64,000 bases of DNA, taken from assembly GCA_035578175.1 (NCBI GenBank), contig JAQMRL010000003.1:90560469-90624468 (forward strand). Reading direction: 5' to 3'. Below are positions 58,067 to 64,000 of the stretch, one piece after another. The stretch's first letter is position 1. Each line of letters starts with the position of its first letter. The position numbers and the translations under genes are program-made. A model generated the notes under the pieces. The model did no database searches, was not told the origin of the DNA, and saw nothing but the letters and a program-made list of their open reading frames with translations. Source of the DNA: Catonia carolina (Eukaryota; Arthropoda; Insecta; Hemiptera; Achilidae).

Positions 58067-59564
58067 TTTTTAAAAATGAAAAAGAAATAGTTTAATGTTA
58101 GTCTTATTAAATGGAAAAAGATTATACTATTCATAAAATTTGCTTACAGTATTTAAAATTTTTGTGGGTTTCATTAGTTTTCAGTTGCTAAATTTTATAA
58201 ATATTTAAAAGATTTAAATATGTATTATAGGAAATTACATCTTGTCACAAAGAATTTTTTTACAATGAATACAAAATTATATTCAAAAATTCAAAATTGT
58301 TCATTTCAAAAATTTTACACAATTTTTAAGAACTTTGAAATTTTGAAATCGTAAGCAGTAAGAAAGTACAAACTAAAATAAAAAAAACTATCACACTAAT
58401 GTCACAATGTACCAAAATTATGATTTCATAACAATTTAAACAAAATTTAAAAAACTAATGAATTTTTTAAAAAAACCTTAACTAAAAACGAAATTGACAT
58501 ATTTAATGTAAGAGAAATTTTAATTCGTTACAAAATTTTGTTTAAAATTTTAATAACGTTTGTTGCGAAGGATGCTTGTACTCGAGATATTAATGGTTGA
58601 CAGCAAGAAAGATAGATAATTAATCTTTTTGAGATTCCATTAGTTGTGGTTTCATTAGTTTCTAATGACAGCTAACAAAAAATAAAATTTATGAAAAAAG
58701 TAAATTCAATTTACATAAAGACATTGATGAGTAAGATTAAGAGGCAGAAAATTAGACAATCGAGTGAAATTAAAATGATTTATTTATCTAACGCTTCAAC
58801 TATTAAAATGTACACTAAGAATTTTTTTTACCAATTTTCACACATTAGTTTAAGAAATTTTATGAGTTTTATTTAAATCTAAGTGGGAATACTTGTAGAT
58901 ATAGATGGTCAATACTTCATTATTTTTTAACTTATTTTTTATCCACAACTGTAAAATTATTACTAGTGGATCTGATGATGTTTTGTGTAATGAAAATGGC
59001 AATTAACATAAAGTACACCATCACTGTTAATACTGCCAACGGTGGATAAATTTTGATGATTCTACTAACTAAACAAGAAATAAATAACATTTAGAAATAC
59101 TTTATGATATTTCTTCTGCATCGCCGTCTAGAAATTTTTAAGTAAAAATGCGGATGGTAGTGTCCTCATGAGATAATTTCTGTGATGATAAAGTTTCTGT
59201 TTTAACTGCCAATAGATGTGTCGTTGATGACCTAAATCAATGTAGTTTATGTGATTGGTATCTTAGATGGTGGGTAAGCTACTTGGATTGACAATGTTGA
59301 ATTCTTTGGATTGTGGAATGTTATGCCTAGCAGTTAATTTATCCACCATAAATCCAGACTGGTTTTTTTGAGTATATAAGATATTTTTATTTGCAACTGT
59401 ATAAAGTTAACAATAAGCAAATTTGATAAAAAAAGGATACAAATACTGACAAATTTTAAAACATTGAGGAGACCGCTGCCCATTGACAGTACTCCAACCG
59501 TAATCATTAAGTTAGTTCATTATTTTGTTAAATATTTACTTATTTTATTTTGTTTTTCTTTAAT
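58067..59564. other. AT-rich stretch; a short duplicated motif
   Basis: TTGTGG(G)TTTCATTAGTTT occurs near 58163 and 58645. No genes. Confidence 0.35.
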
Positions 59565-60000
59565 TTTGACGTCCCATGATATACCTACTCCAGAGTCGTT
59601 GCAGTCTTCGTATAGGGGCAGTTGGTAAATCTGGTGTGTCTAGGTCAACCATGAGCTGGTTTGGATTATTGAGTAATTTCTTTTTAAATCGTGTGTATGT
59701 GCGTAGGAACACATCGTTGATGTATGGGACGTTTAATTCTGTAAGTAGTGTACCGTTCGTTACGTAAATGGGGGGACTAGGTATCTGTCTTAACAATTTG
59801 GACTGAAACCGTTGTATTTTCAAAATGACCAACGGTTTGGCACATTAGTAAATTTGGCTGCTATACATCCAAACGGGTCTAAGGTAACATTTATAAACAA
59901 ATAGTTTTAGATGAAGTGGGAGTTTAGAAAATCTGGAAATCAACGAATACAGGTTGTTTACGTCTAGCGTCCAAAGTTTGTGGCGTTTCGTTAACTTGTT
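59565..60000 (-). pseudogene. Jockey-type LINE reverse transcriptase fragment
   Basis: Minus-strand reading: FVYKCYLRPVWMYS (about 59860-59900), after a stop IQRFQSKLLRQI, then a YVTNGTLLTELNVPYINDV stretch and an APIRRLQRLWSRYI ending. These are the C-terminal jockey motifs also found at 63350-63873. Stops and frameshifts upstream make it inactive. Confidence 0.7.
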
Positions 60001-60119
60001 CGTTCTAAGTTAGTCTTCTGTCTACCAGTCTTTTGTTAGTCAGACTGGTTTTAAGAAACGATTTGTATACCGGTAGTTTTAGGTGAAGTCAGACATTTGT
60101 TTTTTTCTATATCATGAAA

Positions 60120-60293
60120 TGATATAGAGGTGTCATTTGCAGAGTGGAAAATATGTGCTTTTCAGAGCATGCTGATAAGCGTACTTTTCCACTCAGTGAG
60201 AAAGATAATGGTAAAATACCTCACTCCTCGTTTTACTTAGTAAAATCCCTAGAGATTCAAACCAGCCTTTAGGCTGATGACTTAAATAACAAA
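60120..60293 (+). repeat. Retroposon family C, 5'-truncated copy with target duplication
   Basis: Starts in the GAGGTGTCATTTGCAGAGTG block, ends GCCTTTAGGCTGATGAC and TTAAATAAC. ATCATGAAA at 60111-60119 and 60294-60302 is a 9-bp duplication. Confidence 0.7.
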
Positions 60294-60302
60294 ATCATGA
60301 AA

Positions 60303-61136
60303 AATAGTTGTTTTGGTCTGTTTATAGAATTTTTCGTTTTCGCCATGCAATAAACAGAGAGATAGGGTATGCACGTGAGTGAAGATTCATTAAAATAAAA
60401 TAATTTTTTATAGCATATTCGCTGGTACATATTCTAATCTTTCTATAAATTTTGCGAAATAAATTTAATAAAACTTTTTAATAACATTAATATATTTCTC
60501 ATGAACCGAAGGTAAGATGAACTTTACCTGTTATTCAAACTCAAATAAATAAGAGGTTATCAGCAACATTATCATTATTAGTGATATGATGATTTATTTC
60601 AACGTAAAAATTAGTGCTACATATTTTCAGGCAGTAACTGTCAGTTTTACGGTAACGCTCAATAACACTCGACTAATAATTTTTATTATTTATGACGAAT
60701 CATATGAAATGTATTACATGAAAAGCCAGACTTCACTCTGCTATTTTGAACCCTACGGAAAATCGCATTAAACGCTAAGAAGATTTCGAATTAAACATCA
60801 GTTGCTTGAGGCGCAATGCAAGCAGATTATCGGTCCCTAAAATGGCCGGAACACGAAAGTGAAAGCTCTTAGAAATCAATCCAAGCAAGCCCTTCAGGCC
60901 TTAATGTAGATCTAACCACTCTCCAAACATCGGAATTTAGAGACACAAAGTAGAAAGGGGAGAATACACTTTTGAGCTCCGGCTTTGAAAAGTCAATATC
61001 AAATAACGACTGACTTATTATACTAATTCCAATTGAATTTCCTTAGGAAATTTCATAGAAGTAAGCCTACACCCATTTTCAAGGCAGATCTGTAATTATA
61101 ATTGAGATAGATTTTGTAGCAATAAGAATTAAAAAT
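60303..61136. other. AT-rich stretch, nothing recognised
   Basis: A 61-codon frame at 60586-60771 without a domain. A slightly G+C-richer patch at 60780-60980. Confidence 0.4.
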
Positions 61137-61149
61137 AAATATGCACATT

Positions 61150-61316
61150 AGTTGGTAACGTACTCGCTTCTCATCATACGGTCCTGGGTTCGAATCCCAC
61201 TCAGGCACGGCATATTTTCATACGTCGCAAAAATCATTTCATCCTCATTACTCACAGTTACACCCCAACGTCGTCGCTAATGACCTTGCAGTTGATGCGA
61301 CATTAAATAATAATAA
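61150..61316 (+). repeat. SINE family B, tail type 2, with 13-bp target duplication
   Basis: Flanked by AAATATGCACATT at 61137-61149 and 61317-61329. Starts at AGTTGGTAACGTACTCG (the first ~10 bases of the head are missing), B box GGGTTCGAATCCC, type 2 tail CCCCAACGTCGTCGCTAATG and GTTGATGCGACATTAAATAA. Confidence 0.85.
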
Positions 61317-61329
61317 AAATATGCACATT

Positions 61330-61782
61330 TTTGACATCATTTGGTTTTATTTCAACAGTGCGGTTTTGCATTACCAGTTATGCAAACAATATATATTTTT
61401 AAACATGTCATTAGACGTTAAAAGAGGACACCACTCATTAGTTATACGCCTGAAGTTAAATACTCAAGTTATTCTTTTCATAGATAAGTTATTAACAATT
61501 TTATAATTAATAATAGTAATTTTAACAGCTTTTTTTGAAGTTTAATTAATTTTTTATTTTTCAATGAGTAATTTGGACTATACTATTAAATTAAGTTAAC
61601 CCGAGTTTCTGCTCCACCTTCTGCTGAGCCGACGATACGGATTAACTTGTAAATATGGAGAACTTAGTTCGCGAATCAATGGGTTGGAGTTGTTAACGCT
61701 CTATTTTTTGTGTCGAATCACACACGTCACTCGGACTTAAAAATCTTATTTATAAATGACACCATACACGAAATGTATCAAC
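61330..61782. other. AT-rich spacer
   Basis: A 61-codon frame at 61321-61506 begins in the SINE duplication and has no domain. Confidence 0.4.
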
Positions 61783-61794
61783 GCTTTAAATTAA

Positions 61795-61963
61795 TTTTTT
61801 TTTTGTTTAACGTCCGACAGTTCTGCAATTACTGCTAATGCAGATGGTGAAGGATAAAATGATTTTTGTAACGTATGGAAATATGTCGTGCCTGAATGGA
61901 ATCCCAAGACCGCATGATGAAAGGCGAGAACGTTACCAACTACGCCAATTAAATACTCCAAGG
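61795..61963 (-). repeat. SINE family B, tail type 1, with 12-bp target duplication
   Basis: GCTTTAAATTAA at 61783-61794 and 61964-61975. Minus strand: AATTGGCGTAGTTGGTAACG, a slightly damaged B box, CATTAGCAGTAATTGCAGAA and CGGACGTTAAAC plus a poly-A. Confidence 0.85.
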
Positions 61964-61975
61964 GCTTTAAATTAA

Positions 61976-63349
61976 AATTAAATATGCATATTGAAAACAA
62001 AGAGTAAGAGGTTCAAATTCGACTTTTAAAGATTATGCATCGAACTTTTTTAACTTTATTAGCAAAATTTAAAACTTTTAAAGTAAGCAACCATGAATGT
62101 AATAATGCGAGAAAGAATGAATGACATTATTAGTGGAGCGTATGGAGCATCCACTGACAGGTCTCAAACATTTTCATTTATTTGTTTTTTTATTAATTAA
62201 TTTATTTAGTGACAAAATATTTCTTTAACAGCAGATGCTGTTCCAATTTCTCTTTAATCGCCTTTGAATGTTTTTTTTTTTGGATAATCATGAAACGAAT
62301 CGTTTTGTTTCATGTAGTTTTGATGAATGTTTTTAAAAGTTTTTATGATTTACTTATTTATGAACAAAACTTTTTACATTTCTGAACCTGTTTTGTGTCA
62401 GAACCTAAAATGCAACATAATTTAATACTAAGTCATAATGTCGGTCAATGATCACCAACCAGAGAAATAACGTTAACATTTCAACTTCCAGTTACTAAAT
62501 TCAGGAATAAAAACTCTCCTCTTCTTCCCGAATTTTTTCCTCTAAGTTCTTCCCGAAAATATAATGTTACGTTGTACAAAGATGTTCTAGAAATAGCTAA
62601 AGGAATACATTTTTCGTAGTAATAAACTGTGAATTGTATAAAGTGGTGTGTGTTAAACAAAAAAAAAACAAAAAATAGATTGCGATGAATATAATGTTTT
62701 GAATAAAAATTCTCAGAAATCGAAACCAGAAGAAATGTTTGTTTTTATTTCGATTCCGTCTATAATGTTTTCAATTGATTGGAGAAACTATTAGACCGCA
62801 GTTATACTAACCCTATTTAGAGCATTTGTAGTCAGCCATTTGTAGAGCATTTGTAGTTCAGTTCAAAGTGAATGGATATTATTGTCGGGATATTCGAAAT
62901 AGTGTCGTATGGAACCGGTTGTGAATTACGTTTTTAAAGCATTGAGTACGGGTAACAGCAAGTAGTTGTGAACAGGTAATTATTACCTATAATATAACGA
63001 TAGTAACATTATCCATCTTAAAATTACCTGTTTACTACAAAAATTGTTGTGGTAAACAGTAATTGTTTGTTATAGGAGAATCTTTTTTTTTATCCTTTAC
63101 TTCGAATCTTTAACTGTACTATACAGAACAACCAAAAGATGAGAAAACATCGATAATAAATTACAGACAAGAACAGACAGGAAATAAAATTCAACATTCA
63201 GCAATGTTAAATTTTGAATAACAATAAACATAAATAACATACAAAAGTATGAAAAGAAAAAAAAACAAAAAAGTTCATTTTGTCACAGAAAAGTTATTAT
63301 CAAGAGTAATAAAACATTTAAAACAAAACAAAAATTTCAGATATTTCAC
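61976..63349. other. AT-rich stretch; LTR-like piece at 62776-62985
   Basis: No frames of note. Only the family E match is recognisable. Confidence 0.4.
62776..62985. repeat. LTR-like repeat family E (5' part)
   Basis: TGATTGGAGAAACTATTAGA..CCGC parallels TGTTTGAGAAATATATCAGA..CCGC at 27114. Further shared pieces are TTTGTAGTCAG, AATAGTGTCG and AGTAGTTGTG. An internal GAGCATTTGTAG is repeated. Confidence 0.4.
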
Positions 63350-63873
63350 TTTTTTTTTCAACATAAACATGCAGAAAGGATTAAAGAAGATCTCTGCTCC
63401 ATCTTCTTTTTAATCTTCTAATGAAGCCTGGTGGATTTGCCATATCACTGATAAGTGGATTATTACGGACTGGTAATTTTGAGTAGAATTTAGTATAACT
63501 ATTTTTGACGATGTCGCAAATGAATGGTGCTTTTAAATCGTTGTGAAGTGTGTAATTTGAGACATAGTATGGTGAACCGGTAATTATACGGAGAAAATTA
63601 GACTGGAATGCTTGAATAGTTTTTAAATTACTCAGCTTTGCGCAACCAAAAATTTGAATACCGTACATCCAGATAGGTTTTAAGAGAGAATTGTAGAGTA
63701 ATAATTTCTGTTTGAGACGTATACGATTTAGTGTGAACAGTTATTTCAAACGTAAGTTTAGTTGAAGTCGCTTTGTCTTAATGTGGTGTTTCCAGGTCAT
63801 GCGTTGACCGAAATGAAGTCCAAGATAGCGAACAGTAGAATTTTTTGGGATAGGTGCATTATTTAAGAACATT
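63350..63873 (-). pseudogene. Jockey-type LINE reverse transcriptase fragment with poly-A end
   Basis: Minus-strand motifs in order: NNAPIPKNSTVRYLGLHF near 63850, a Lys/Arg-rich part with a frameshift, MYGIQIFGCAKLS, then a FLRIITGSPYYVSNYTLHND stretch, and RLKRRWSRDLL with a stop. A poly-A tract (poly-T at 63351-63359 on +) marks the 3' end. The 5' end breaks off in an (ATTTA)n run next to a repeated TTTAAGAACATTTA. Frameshifts and truncation make it inactive. Confidence 0.75.
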
Positions 63874-64000
63874 TAATTTAATTTAATTTAATTTAAGAAC
63901 ATTTAAAAAAATTTAAGGAGAATCTTAATAAAATTATAGTAAAGTTTAGTTTAAGCTTAACTTTTGTAATTTATTTTATTTTTTTGGTTAGTATTCTACG

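Noticed and set aside
1..64000. CRISPR arrays or prophage-like modules
   Set aside because: No regularly spaced direct repeats with unique spacers and no bacterial-type operon. The content is eukaryotic.

Overview
This window looks like AT-rich intergenic or intronic DNA from an insect nuclear genome. Long poly-A/T and TA runs, CA/TG microsatellites, tRNA-derived SINEs, jockey-type and RTE-type LINE remnants, and several cut-and-paste transposons with inverted ends all point that way. The mix of repeats resembles hemimetabolous insects, possibly Hemiptera, but this is a weak inference and the species cannot be named. I found no host protein-coding gene that I can defend. Almost every open frame outside the transposons is 60-100 codons long with no recognisable domain.

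The only long intact gene is the single Gag-Pol frame (1457 codons) of a Ty3/Gypsy LTR retrotransposon at 48870-54206. It has two identical 254-bp LTRs, an 18-nt primer-binding site of the tRNA-Pro type (the same 18 nt as in murine leukaemia virus), zinc knuckles, protease, reverse transcriptase, RNase H and integrase. It inserted into a TA microsatellite. Its base composition is clearly richer in G+C than its surroundings, and it looks recently mobile.

The rest of the window is a graveyard of older elements. DNA transposons: a ZBED/hAT remnant (17745-18481), a hAT insertion reduced to a 23-bp palindrome between 8-bp target duplications (10765-10803), an internally deleted mariner-like copy (35415-36364), a Merlin copy with inverted ends and near-perfect 8-bp duplications (39473-40234), a pogo/Tigger-like MITE (37256-37920), three other inverted-end elements (20168-20539, 34286-34690, 56898-57486), a possible piggyBac-like one (42205-42735), and a family called D here that carries TG/CA microsatellites (9.6-10.5, 24.9-25.8, 26.5-27.1 and 41.0-41.3 kb).

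Retroposons: SINE families A and B share tail modules. SINE F has clear pol III-like boxes. Family C is about 397 bp, and two full copies carry perfect 11-bp target duplications. Jockey fragments are at 8.1-8.6, 23.5-24.6, 40.8, 59.6-60.0 and 63.3-63.9 kb. RTE-type fragments are at 4.6, 7.2, 16.9, 28.9, 33.9 and 45.9-46.6 kb. At 45.7-46.9 kb a SINE and an RTE fragment sit in one copy of a tandem duplication whose other copy is still empty, so both insertions can be read exactly.

No CRISPR array, bacterial operon or functional rRNA/tRNA gene was seen. The best candidates for something undescribed are family C, the modular SINE tails, and the unusual features of the Ty3 element (tRNA-Pro site, no polypurine tract, stop codon inside the LTR, DCG protease).
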